From: Silene noctiflora
Lineage: Eukaryota; Streptophyta; Magnoliopsida; Caryophyllales; Caryophyllaceae
DNA: 20,778 bases
NCBI GenBank assembly: GCA_009801015.1
Contig: VHZZ01003021.1
Location: 30,843 to 51,620, forward strand
Reading direction: 5' to 3'
Part shown: positions 1 through 10,031 of the stretch, piece after piece
Numbering within the stretch: position 1 is the first letter of the stretch
Layout: each line of letters opens with the position of its first letter
Program-made: the position numbers and the translations under genes
Notes under the pieces: generated by a model
What the model was told of the DNA's origin: nothing
What the model saw: only the letters and a program-made list of their open reading frames with translations
Database searches by the model: none

Positions 1-1060
1 AGGTATTATTAAAAGAAAATCCAAGGCCCACCCTTTATCTCACTCACAATAACCCAAAACGACATTTATCAACAAACCAAACTCAGTAACTCACTGTCAT
101 TCCTCTCCCCAAACATCAGCCACCGGCCCACCACACCAATCGCCATCAAGCCACCACTGTTATCGGCGATGATAACCACCACCCGACACCGACGAACATT
201 TCCTCCTCCGTCGTCGTTCTCACCATTTCTCATCACATTTTCTTTTTGGCGAACACCACCACCGGCGAGTATCTCATGACGCCGGCGAAACAGCGGCGAC
301 ACCTTTGAGCACCACCAACTACCGACATTTCCATTTGTGTATGGTGTATATGTGGTTTCATCTGTCGGAGCTAATCTCTGATCGATCTCTGGAACTCCGG
401 CTAGATTCTAGGACGCAGTAACTGGATTATTTATTCACGTATCTCAAACCAATTTTGATGTATCTAAAAATTAACTTTGGGTGTCTATGTTAGATACATT
501 AAACTAGTGGCGAGATACATCAAATAATATAGTATATACATTAAAATCGAAGGGGCAATTAGAGGGTGAGAATGAGTTCATTGCCTAATTTAAGGACGAT
601 GAAGCAATTGTCGCCGAAGACTTGTAGTGTGGACGTCGGTTATTCCCCGGTTAATGGGTTGTCTTCATCATTGAAAGGGTGGAGCGAAGGAGGTAAACGA
701 GAGAGAAGACAAGGATGGATGAATGGTTTCTTTATTTGAAGCATAATTAGGTCCGTCATCAGTGGAAGCATTACACTAGTGATTCAGACTCTATCTCCGG
801 CGAGGGTCGAAAGTGGTGGTTGAGGGGAAGCAGATCGAGTTTAGATGAAAGGGGAAAATAAAGAGAAACATTATTGATATTGAAAAGCCAGCGGTGGGTT
901 GTCAGAGCTCCGGTGGAGGCATACCACCGTCAAACGACCATAAGGATGGTGGTAGCTTGCCGGAGGTCTGGCTCCGGTGACTGTATGTGAAAGAAGGTGG
1001 GGTTGTAAAGTGTGAACAGGGAAGTAGATACTCGTACTAGATAGAGCTTGGGTTTTAATT
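1..1060. other. gene-free GC-rich block with strand-composition switch
   Basis: I see no convincing gene here. The first ~330 bases are C-rich on the plus strand (many CCACC and CCGGCG words); from ~600 to ~1010 the plus strand is G-rich (GGTGG, CCGGAGG words). Between them, ~420-560 is AT-rich and repeats GATACAT/TGTATCT words. A short open frame at 572-739 (55 codons, ATG start) has no recognisable similarity. A similar C-rich then G-rich interior occurs in the inverted-repeat element at 8645-9543, so this may be the interior of a related non-autonomous transposon whose left end lies outside the window. That is inference. Confidence 0.4.
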
Positions 1061-1145
1061 GTTAAATCTGATCGTTGATGCGTTTAATCAAAGGCTTAGA
1101 TATTCGTTCTCACCGAATGTTCGTTCTCACCGGATGATATATATA

Positions 1146-1268
1146 TATATATCATCTTATCACAATTCACATGGTTGGTACACATCTTTATTCTATATAT
1201 ATCATCTTATCACATGGTTGGTACACATCGTTATTCTATATATATCATCTTGCACATCTTTATTCTTA
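1146..1268. repeat. three-copy tandem repeat, AT-rich
   Basis: Three head-to-tail copies start with TATATATCATCTT and end with TTATTCTA or a close variant: about 1146-1195 (50 bp), 1196-1238 (43 bp) and 1239-1268 (30 bp). The second lacks about 7 bp and the third about 20 bp of the interior found in the first. The shared core reads CACATGGTTGGTACACATC. (TA)n runs flank the array (about 1137-1152 and 1287-1303), which suggests replication slippage. Open frames across it are repeat artefacts. Confidence 0.85.
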
Positions 1269-2163
1269 TTATATAACTGATCTTTCTATATATATATATA
1301 TATATAGTTTCTATTTGAGACTATACAATATACACCAAAAACAATCACTTACAATCACTTTTGTTTAATTAGCACTATACAATATTATAGTTTCTATTTG
1401 AGACTATTAGCAATTATAACCCTTGTGATGGAAGGAGTTACTGCCCTACAAAGCTCACATTTACGTCCATCTTGTTTAACATTGTCTTTCAATAACCTAA
1501 AAAGGCGAACAAAAGAGGTAGTTCATCATAATCTATATGTTATATTTTATATACTCGATTTACTTTTGATTGATTATTCTACTTTTACTTCTTTACTGTT
1601 TTGGCAATTTGGCACAAACACAATACTTTTCACAGGTGTGTTAATATTTCCAAACAATAATTTATAAGAATATAAAATATTATATTAAAATAATGTTAAT
1701 TCTAACAACATGCAGATCGTGCTACCTTTTACAAAGTCTTTGCTAACTTCTTAACCTAGTCCAAATCGAGACTGATCTGATAGAACCCGAGAATATTACA
1801 ATTAGTATGCTTAATATTGATCAAAATTAAAGCGATTTGGTGTTTAATTTGATACGATTGACTTAATAATGAAGTAACTAAACCAAATAATGGTCGAAAA
1901 ACAAATTTTAATGGTTAAAACATTGAAATAATGCGATAAAATAACTAGACCTGATACATCATTTGACCCGAAATGACCTGGCTCGAACCCGGCTCGACCC
2001 CAAAGGGTAGCCTGACCTGATATTAGCTGAACTCGTTATGACCCGACCCAAACCCACATGAAAGACTTGATTGTCACCTCTACTAACTCCCCCGTCCACT
2101 CCTTAAATGTTATCGAGTCAATCTCGTGACAAAAGATTTTTTGAGAAAACGTGAAGTGTTAGG
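1269..2163. other. AT-rich intergenic DNA, no gene seen
   Basis: No coding region is recognisable. A short direct repeat, ATAGTTTCTATTTGAGACTAT, occurs at about 1304-1325 and 1387-1407, each next to a CTATACAATAT word. Positions ~1950-2090 contain a run of GACCTG/GACCCG/GACCCA words ending near TGTCACCTCTACTAACTCC, a composition often seen near the ends of degraded plant transposons. The long open frame at 1398-1667 reads through AT-rich sequence and resembles no protein I know. Confidence 0.5.
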
Positions 2164-2877
2164 GCGACACCGAGTGTTACCGAGTTTTGGTAACACCATA
2201 AAAAAAAAAAAAAAAAAAAAAAAAAAGCAAAAGAAAAGAAAAGAATATAATCATTTTCTTTGCGCCAAATTTCAAAGGTTATAAATGTAATTTACCGTAC
2301 TTGATACATTTCCTTACATTTAGGAAGCATTCCATCTAAAAATTTGTTTAATGTATCTCCATGATTTCTTTAACTAATATCCATTAATAAACATGAAAAA
2401 TCCAGATTTGTGATTTGACGAAAAAGGTAAAGCATGATTGAAGATTAGAATAAACAAATCCAAACTTATTAGTGCTTAAAAATACTGGAATATTGCATTG
2501 ATTCATAAACTAACATGAAAAATAGTTTAAGTTTGATGTTTGCGTTTAGTTTGCATATTACTTTACTTTAATAGTGTTTATCTTATTTGCTTCTCATGAT
2601 CATGAAACTTGCTATAATCACAAATTGAGTATGAAAACAATTTTCTCCGTATGATATATGATTCCACAATCAATTGTTATGAAACAATCGTTACAAAGTC
2701 GATTCATTTTTGCAATGATTCTGATTTAATAATTCAATATGAACATTTAATTTCCAATTATACCCTTTTTTAGTGAATCTATTTGAAATTCAAAATTAAG
2801 AGAAAGGAGATAAAATTCTTGATAAAATTACTAAAATGCCATCGGTATTACTCAAACTCGGTAACACCGGGTGTCGT
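2164..2877. mobile_element. non-autonomous terminal-inverted-repeat element (MITE-like)
   Basis: The left arm at 2164-2197 (CGACACC...GTGTTACCGAGTTT...GGTAACACC) is matched in inverted orientation by the right arm at 2844-2877 (GGTATTACTCAAACTCGGTAACACC...GGTGTCG), about 34 bp with a few mismatches. Weaker inverted similarity (GAAAA/TTTTC) may extend the ends to about 2145 and 2890. A 27-base A run (2200-2226) directly follows the left arm. The ~650 bp interior is AT-rich with no coding potential. I found no clean target-site duplication, so the superfamily is open. It sits 340 bp upstream of the first visible DXS exon, possibly within that gene's unseen first intron. Confidence 0.65.
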
Positions 2878-3218
2878 TACTCATTTTCCTAAAAATAATC
2901 TTTTAACTCCTTGTTTTGAACAATTTAAATGAAATGGAGAGACTAATATTTATGTAACTAAGTGTAATATTCGATTTTTTTTTCTTTTTTTTTTTTTTAC
3001 TAAATGTAGTACGGTGACAATTATATTGAGATATACATCATGGAAGAAAAATAAGAACAATATAATAATGTTGAAGGAGTATTATATTTGTGCAAACCCT
3101 ACTTAAATTACAAAAACTGAGAGAAAATGTACGGAGTAATATTTTGCATCCCAAAAACTTAGCCAGAACAAAATTAGCATTAATTTATGCTTTTGAGCCA
3201 CCCAAATTTCATTTACAG

Positions 3219-3544
3219 GTTTGCATGGGTAACGTGACAACTTGCGCTAGCAATTGTAATCGAATTGAGACACCAAAGTTTATTAGTTCAACAAGAAATG
3301 AGGCCAAAGTTGAGTTCACTGGACAAAAGCCACCAACTCCTTTGTTGGATACCGTTCATGTTCCATTGCATCTCAAAGGCCTTTCAACTATGGTAACCAC
3401 TTCGATGTCAATCATTTATTCACCTGATCTATTTGTTGAAAGAGATATTTTAATTAATAGTAAATAAATGACTAAAAGTAACGGAGTCTAGAAATCATAT
3501 TTATATATGCTAGGTTGAGTGGTTGACGGGTTTTTTTAAATTTC

Positions 3545-3613
<69 letters not shown>

Positions 3614-6600
3614 GTCCCTATGGACAACACATAATGAAGGAAAAATGAGTGTATTATTGTTACTATTAGTTACAGATAGATTTGATGAACTTGTCAATGG
3701 CAATCATAAAGCGTGTGGATTAGTTTGAAATTAAACTAAATTATCTTGAGGATGCTAGTACTCGGGTAGACACTTGTTTCATCGGTTTATTTCATGTTCA
3801 AGTATATCTCATGTATGCTATTATCGAGTTATACTTATAGCAGTATGTTATAGAGGTATATATAGGGGTATGTAGTGGATATTTTAGCCGGGACCATGTA
3901 AGCTCAGGTTTCGAATCACATTGGGTTATTTTGTCGAGTCTATATATTACACAAGCTATCTAGCTATTTACTTTCAAATAGCCATGCAGTTGGTTTACTT
4001 TCAAATCGCAATGATCGATCATCGTTGGAATGTGGAAACAATATATGAGGATTGAGGAATAAAATAAAATAAAAAAAGGTGTCGTTTATTACAGGAACTT
4101 GAACAAGTAGCAATGGAGTTAAGATCTGAAATAGTGCATTCAGTGGCCGAGACAGGAGGGCATCTAAGCTCAAACTTAGGAGTTGCGGACTTGACGGTGG
4201 CTCTTCATCATGTATTTGACGCACCCCTTGACAAGTTTATATGGGACGTCGGTCATCAGGTGACATTCATATTAAGTTTTAATTGTTACAAGATCCTATA
4301 ACGTTAATTATAACCTTTATACTAAAGAACCTTTAATTATTACTCTCTCCCATCCAAAGCAAAGGTAACACTTTTGTTTTGGTATTATTCATGGTCGTAG
4401 GAAATCTTTAATATTATTCTTAATCTATATGACAAAATATAGTCATGTGAGATCTTGTTTGATTTATCGTCTGTTATATGAATATCAAATTTTTATAATT
4501 TTTAATAATGTGTAACTAAAGATATTCGCATTGCAAAACGTGCCTCGGCAAGTGTGATAAAACAAATGTTACCTTTGGTTTGGATGGAGGGCGTATAACT
4601 TTATATTTTTATGCTTTATTTTTAAATTCTAGCAATTTGTTTAAATAATAAAAAAAGATAAATATTTATTTTGGTATAATGGCTTTTGGCGGGAGTGTCT
4701 TGAGGAAATGTTAAGAGAAATTAAAAATCCGGCCGGAATAAAAAAGTTTCACAAATAAGCTATAAAAATGTTACTTATATTACAAAAATTGCAGGCATAC
4801 GGTCACAAAATACTAACGGGAAGAAGAGCAAGGATGCAGAGCATTAGAAAGACATCAGGACTTGCAGGATTTCCAAAGAGAGATGAAAGTGTTTTTGATA
4901 CTTTTGGCACCGGCCATAGCTCTACTAGCATCTCTGCCGCTCTTGGTATACTATACCATACCGCTTTACCTTACGTTATACGGAGTACTTCTCATTTGAC
5001 TTTTTACGACCATCTTTTTAAATCAGCCATATATATATCAAATAAATTATAACTATGATATTTTACAAGAGATCAACGGTTATGAGCTACGGCTATTACT
5101 AATAATTCCGTCCGTATAATATAATTGACCGCAACATAACTGTATTGGCAGGAATGGCGGTTGGCAGAGATGTATTAGGAAGGAATAACAAGGTGGTAGC
5201 AGTAATTGGAGATGGATCAATGAGTGCAGGACAAGCATACGAGGCATTAAACAATGCAGGATATTTGGGTACTAATTTGATTGTCATATTAAATGACAAT
5301 CAGCAAGTGTCTCTCCCAACTTCAACTCTTCAAGGGCCTGCACCTCCGGCCGGGGCACTCAGTAACGCTCTCTCCAAACTCCGTGCATCTAAGGTATCCT
5401 TCTTTGCAGCTCATAAAACTGGCAATTTAATTACCGGGTGGTCTGTTATTCGGTTAAGCGTTTCAACTTCTGTCGGTTTTGACCGTTTGGGTTTTACCAA
5501 AACGGATTCTATTTGGGTTATGAGTTTATTTTGGTGCGTTATCTTAGACATAAATGAATTGTTCTCGTCAGAGCATCTCACAGCGAACTAAAGATCAAAG
5601 ACGTGCGACTACGGCAGAAGACGGTCAGCATTTAAGCGGCAATGAAGGCAGTGCCACTAGACCCTCTATGTTTGAACACCTTGGCATGAACTACATTGGC
5701 CCAGTAGATGGCCATAATATGCAAGATTTGATAGCCGTACTGACACGAGTTAAAGAAACACCAGTTACAGGACCAACTCTAATTCATGTAGTCACTGAGA
5801 AGGGAAAGGGCTATCCACCTGCTGAAAGAGCTCTTGATAAAATGCATGGTAATAACCTTAAAATTGGACTTAAATGTTTAGGAGGTTAACTGAAAATCGT
5901 ACCTTGGTTAATACAAAATTGATTTTATTTGTGTAGGGGTTGTAAAATTTGACACAATAACAGGAAAGCAGTACAAGCCGAAATCTGTTAATGGGACGCT
6001 CTCATATACCGAGTATTTTGCCAAGGCATTAATGAAAGAAGCAGAGGTGGATGACAAGATTGTGGCGATTCATGCAGCAATGGGGGGAGGAACAGGTCTA
6101 AACCATTTTGAGCAGAGATTCCCACATCGATGTTTCGATGTAGGAATAGCAGAGCAGCATGCTGTAACCTTTGCAGCAGGCTTAGCTACTGAAGGTCTGA
6201 AGCCTTTTTGTGCCATCTACTCGACATTTCTTCAACGTGGTTTTGATCAGGTAAAATTATTAGTCGGTTTCTATGTTCATCTCATGGCTCGAGGAAATAA
6301 CATTAAGCAACGAATGTACAGGTGATGCATGATGTGGATCTTCAAAAACTACCAGTGAGATTCGCAATAGATAGAGCGGGTTTGGTGGGTGCAGATGGAC
6401 CAACCCATTGTGGTGCGTTTGATACAACATATATGGCTTGTTTACCAAATATGGTGGTCATGGCTCCCTCAGATGAATCGGAGCTGATAAACATGGTTGC
6501 AACCGCAGTAGCAATTGATGATAGACCAAGCTGTTTCAGGTACCCTCGGGGAAATGGCATTGGAGTACCAATCTCACCTGATCTTAAAGGAACACCACTT

Positions 6601-7272
6601 GAGGTAAGCAAAACATGAGCAACTTTGTCACGTTAATTGCAATATTATAATTTGTAAATACTCAGTATCACCGTCGATGACACCCTTGAATTTATATCTG
6701 AATGTTAATTGCAATATTATAATTTGAATAGGTGGGAAAGGGGAGAATATTGGTTGAAGGAAGTAAGGTTGCATTATTGGGTTATGGCTCGATGGTTCAG
6801 AAGTGTCTCGAAGCCTCACGTTTGCTCAAAAGACGAGAAATATCGGTGACAGTGGCGGACGCAAGGTTCTGCAAACCTCTAGATAGAAGTCTGATCAAGC
6901 AGCTTGCAGTTGAACATGAAATACTCATAACTGTTGAGGAGGGTTCTATAGGAGGTTTTGCTTCTCATGTCACTCAGTATCTTGGCCTAAATGGCTTTTT
7001 GGATGGATCCCTTAAGGTAATAATCTCGAAAAAGAATATGTTTTTCATGGATTTAAATTTAATATTAGTAGGCCGTCAACATTTCTTTTTAAGTATGTTC
7101 CTTTAGTCTTGACAACTTCCAATTTACACAGCTAAGATCGATGGTACTCCCTGATAAATACATAAATCATGGAGCTTACGAAGATCAACTAGAAGAAGCT
7201 GGATTGACAGCAAGTCGTATCGAAACAACGGTGTTGTCGTTGCTGGGAGGCAAACGAAAGGACTCGTGGTAA
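3219..7272 (+). CDS. DXS: 1-deoxy-D-xylulose-5-phosphate synthase (DXS), clade-2-like; first exon not found
   Basis: DXS condenses pyruvate with glyceraldehyde 3-phosphate using thiamine diphosphate (TPP), the entry step of the plastid MEP pathway. Exons: 3219-3392, 4095-4259, 4795-4945, 5152-5393, 5572-5848, 5937-6250, 6322-6603, 6732-7016, 7132-7272; all introns are GT-AG and the frame is continuous. Numbering from the in-frame ATG at 3225 (674 aa): PPTPLLDT opens the enzyme, GGHLSS (His79), DVGHQ (His110), TPP motif GDGSMSAG (181-188) with NDN (209-211), catalytic Glu407 in [19 protein letters not shown] (His468), RYPRG (513-517). [13 protein letters not shown] and [10 protein letters not shown] fit the clade-2 plant paralogs. 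Oddities: the usual AYPHKILTGR reads [10 protein letters not shown]; residues 243-274 do not resemble the family; no transit peptide is visible. 3219 is a probable splice acceptor (TTTACAG before V-C-M); the alternative is translation from the ATG at 3225. Family length is about 710-720 aa. Confidence 0.92.
3549..3611. repeat. (AT)n microsatellite in the first visible DXS intron
   Basis: About 31 uninterrupted AT dinucleotides lie in the DXS intron at 3393-4094, well away from both splice sites. Arrays of this length are usually highly polymorphic. I see no sign that it affects the gene. Confidence 0.97.
4343..4593. mobile_element. Stowaway-like MITE in a DXS intron
   Basis: A 251 bp element lies within the DXS intron 4260-4794. 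The left arm begins CTCTCTCCCATCCAAAGC and continues AAAGGTAACA; the right arm is its inverted partner (TGTTACCTTTGGTTTGGATGGAGGGCG). About 35 of ~40 bases pair. It is flanked by TA on both sides (4341-4342 and 4594-4595), the Tc1/mariner target duplication, and the ends resemble the plant Stowaway CTCCCTC consensus. There is no coding capacity; it would have been mobilised in trans. Confidence 0.85.
4974..5120. repeat. short inverted repeat filling a DXS intron
   Basis: GTTATACGGAGTA near 4974-4987 is matched in inverted orientation by CCGTCCGTATAAT near 5108-5120. Together they span most of the intron 4946-5151. This could be a worn-down small MITE, but the paired arms are only about 10-12 bp, so the call is tentative. 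Confidence 0.35.
6632..6726. repeat. 23-bp perfect direct repeat in a DXS intron
   Basis: GTTAATTGCAATATTATAAT followed by TTG occurs at 6632-6654 and again at 6704-6726, both inside the intron 6604-6731. The second copy ends 3 bases before the TAG acceptor and so supplies the 3' splice-site context. The 49 bp between the copies are unrelated, consistent with a local duplication. Confidence 0.9.
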
Positions 7273-7649
7273 TCAAGCTATGGCATGTACCCTAATTTTT
7301 TCGTAAATTGAAAATGTAAATATAGATCTCGATTGTTATTGAAAACCCTTAATGGCCTTAATGTTTAAAAATTCAAGCAGCATGAAAATTCTAGTTCTAT
7401 CTGTGTTGTCTTCATTGTTTGCCTAATTTCAATTTATATACGAAAAATTTTACAAACCACTCAAAGTCACAAAGAAAGCATAATTGTCAAGGAATAATGG
7501 AAATTTGAGTCCTCTCCAAAGTCCAAACCCCTTGAATAATAATTTTCCCTCCAACTTCCATTTTCCTTTTATTTCTATGCATAAATCTAGAACCGCCAAG
7601 GTTGTCAGATTGCAATCTGAACCATGGAAAGGAAATGGACTCTCCATTA
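7273..7649. other. DXS 3' flank
   Basis: This AT-rich stretch follows the DXS stop codon and should contain its 3'UTR and polyadenylation site. I see no exact AATAAA; the nearest loose match is AATGTAAATATA at ~7312. From ~7480, TTGGAATT-type words begin that belong to the repeat region further right. The open frame at 7484-7723 has no protein similarity that I recognise. Confidence 0.4.
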
Positions 7650-8071
7650 ATGGCATGTTTGGAAACCTAAAATTGGAATTAAATTCCGTAATTGAGACAT
7701 TTCAAGCGTTTGACAACCCCTAAAATTTGGAATTAGAATTAGATTCAATTCCTCATCAATTTCAACCTAGGTAGGCTCTCAAATCCCTACCATATAGTAA
7801 TCATTTCAATTCCATCATTTTTTTTTTTATTCTGCAAAGTTCATCACAATATTTTTATTTATAATATTTTTTTCGATCGCAATTATTTTCCGTGACAATA
7901 TTTATTTATTTTCAAATTAAAAAAATTGATGACCTCGACCCATATCCGTCCAGCCCAATTCCAAATGCAATTTCATGGGTTCCCAAACGAACTTTTGGAA
8001 TTGAATGCAAACATTTTGATTTCTACAATTGGAATCGTTCAAAAATGAATTTCGTATTTCCAAACACTGCC
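7650..8071. mobile_element. Tourist-like MITE candidate
   Basis: TGGCATGTTTGGAAACCTAA at 7651-7670 is matched in inverted orientation near 8052-8071, where the right end reads TTTCCAAACACTGCC. A second inverted pair of AATTGGAAT words lies further in. TTA occurs at 7647-7649 and directly after the right end at 8072-8074, as expected for PIF/Harbinger insertions, although the left junction is off by about one base. The ~420 bp interior is rich in GGAATT/AATTCC words and contains no gene. Confidence 0.5.
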
Positions 8072-8644
8072 TTAGGAAATTGAGAGAATCTCCACTCAAA
8101 AAATGGGGTCCAAACAAATAAGCAGAGGAAACATGATGGTAGCTAAACAAACATAGGTAGAAGGGAGGACGATGAGAGTGGTAGAGAAACTGTTATACCC
8201 TTAAGTCAATACATTACCTTAAAGGCTTAAAGGTAATCAACCTGTAAGATAGTGTTTGAAAATGCGGAATTGATTTCATTTTTCTTGATAAGATTAAAAA
8301 AACTTATATTACTAAAAACTATACTTCCATATGAGTGAATGAACAAAATACTTGCTCAAATAATTTGACAGGGGAGCGCCGCATAAGGTCAAAAGATTTA
8401 GAGGGCATTTGTTTCGCGTATGGGTATGGGTTTGGAATCAGGAATCATACCTACGTGATATGGGGTTAGAACTTCATTCCTATACTTTGTGTTTGTTTCA
8501 ATTGTAAGTTGTTTGAGTTTGAAACTAAACTAAAATTGAAATACGTAAAAATCCAATGCTTTAAATAATAATTTTAACATATCAAAATATGAGAATAAAG
8601 ATTTTATAACATATTTCATTTACAATATATCATAATATTAGTTT
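8072..8644. other. intergenic DNA with solitary MITE-end-like sequence
   Basis: No gene is seen. ATTACCTT at 8213-8220 pairs with AAGGTAAT around 8230-8237, a short hairpin. At ~8402-8450 the sequence GGGCATTTGTTTCGCG and the GGTATGGGTTTGGAAT words after it resemble one end of a Tourist/PIF-type MITE. I could not find a matching second end, so it may be a truncated copy. Confidence 0.35.
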
Positions 8645-9543
8645 GGGAAAAGTAGCAAATGACCACCAACTGTTTACTACTAAGTGCATTTTAACCCCAT
8701 ATCTTTCAACAAGTGCAACTAAACCCCAAAACTTTGCCTTATGGTGAATTTCAATCCAAATATTAAACTTTTGTAATATAAAAATATAAAAATGGAGCTA
8801 ACATAATTAATGGATATTATGTAACCATATATGTTATTACTAAATTGTTAAAACCCAATTTTACCCTTTTCTCGTCACCACACCTTTACCTGCCCCCCTT
8901 CCAACCATCACACCACCTACTTCCGACCAGCCCGAACCTCCTGAGTTTAATTCAAAATCATAATCGACCACCAAGAATTTTGCCTCTTTGCCTCCAACCA
9001 CCATTACCACAACCCCATTTCTTTTGAAACTGACCCAACCACACGAACCACCATCCCTCACCCCCGAAAACCTATAATCTGCCAAAAAATTCCCAACCCT
9101 ATTATCGAAAACCTTCGTCGGAGCGGTCGGATTCGAGGGCGATGGGTTGCATGTGCGTGATGTAATGCTAGTTAGATGGTCTAGTGGTGTATGTCGACGT
9201 AACTAGTTGGCTGTGACTTGTGGGGTAGTGGGCTGTGGAGGGTTGTCACAGGTGGAGGTGGTGGTGGTTGTGGCTGTGGCATGTGGTGGGAGAACACAAT
9301 AGACTAGTAGAGCATACTAAGAGTGATAAGGGTAGATTTGTCCATAAACCAAAATAAATGATGAAAATCAAATTGGAAAAAGAAAAAAAAAAAAAGTTAC
9401 ATATTCAATATCAGTAAAACAAATAAAATAGAGGTAAGTTGCACCAAAAGCTAAAGTAATAGGTTTAATTTGCACTTGTTGAAAGATATGGGGGCAAAAT
9501 GCACATAGTACTAAACCTTTGGGGTTATTTGCTACTTTTCCCC
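8645..9543. mobile_element. long-TIR non-autonomous DNA transposon, ~0.9 kb
   Basis: The left ~100 bases (8645-8745: GGGAAAAGTAGCAAAT, then TAAGTGCATTTTAACCCCAT, ATATCTTTCAACAAGTGCAA) are an inverted copy of the right ~110 bases (9432-9543, ending ATTTGCTACTTTTCCC). Identity is roughly 75-80% by eye with small gaps. The interior switches from C-rich (8866-9100) to G-rich (9115-9300) on the plus strand and holds no convincing frame; 8845-9027 is open but of biased composition. Long TIRs and a ~900 bp size fit a non-autonomous Mutator-like element, but I found no 9-bp target duplication. It lies between the 3' ends of DXS and RPN9. Confidence 0.75.
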
Positions 9544-10031
9544 CCTTGGATGTATAAAAAACATAATAATAATTTCAAACCCTTCAATTTTGATGATGTT
9601 ATTACCACCATTATTCTCCATATATATATATATATAATATATACGGAGTACCATATAATATTTTTCACGTTTCAACCCTTAAAAGTTCTAAGAATTGCCT
9701 AGGATGAATTAAAGATGATTCGAACCAATTTAGAAGTGATTTTTTCTGCGTTTGTTTTGAATTACGTCCACAGAAAAATAGAAATTTAACCCGTAAATGC
9801 AAACTTGAGAAATCTGTCCAATGAGATCTTTAAAACCTATGATAATGAGCAAATCAAGAAAGTTTAAGTGAGGAAGTAAAAGGGGAAATTGATACTTCCA
9901 CAAAAAATGAAAGGGAACACTACAAGTCTAATAAGAGCATACAATATGTTAAAGCCACATATTCTCAGTATATGGTATACTTTCTTTCCCACTACCAAAC
10001 TATTGCATAAAGCAACTGAAAGACACAAGAC
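9544..10031. other. RPN9 3' flank and AT-rich spacer
   Basis: The RPN9 3'UTR on the minus strand should begin at 10031 and run leftwards. No exact AATAAA is obvious on that strand close to the stop. A (TA)n tract occupies about 9621-9643 and is followed by TACGGAGTA (9642-9650). No other gene is recognised. The open frame at 9889-10173 on the plus strand is the antisense shadow of the last RPN9 exon. Confidence 0.45.

Noticed and set aside
572-739. 55-codon ATG frame in the GC-rich block, considered as the missing DXS transit-peptide exon
   Set aside because: Its only donor-like GT (GGAG/GTAAAC) leaves phase 1 while the DXS acceptor at 3219 needs phase 0; it is ~2.5 kb away and the peptide resembles no DXS N-terminus.
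3090-3224. Upstream extension of the first visible DXS exon
   Set aside because: The frame begins with GTG, not ATG, and the sequence before TTTACAG at 3218 is AT-rich and unlike any DXS; a splice acceptor explains it better.
5394-5571. The short DXS intron read as coding, since it is open in frame until 5591
   Set aside because: Retention would end the protein at a stop (5589-5591) before the conserved FEHLG block, and the translated intron resembles nothing in DXS; GT-AG splicing to 5572 restores the family frame.
8845-9085. Overlapping open frames on both strands in the C-rich interior of the long-TIR element
   Set aside because: They arise from low stop-codon density in a C-rich sequence; the Pro/Leu-rich or Gly/Val-rich peptides look compositional, not conserved.
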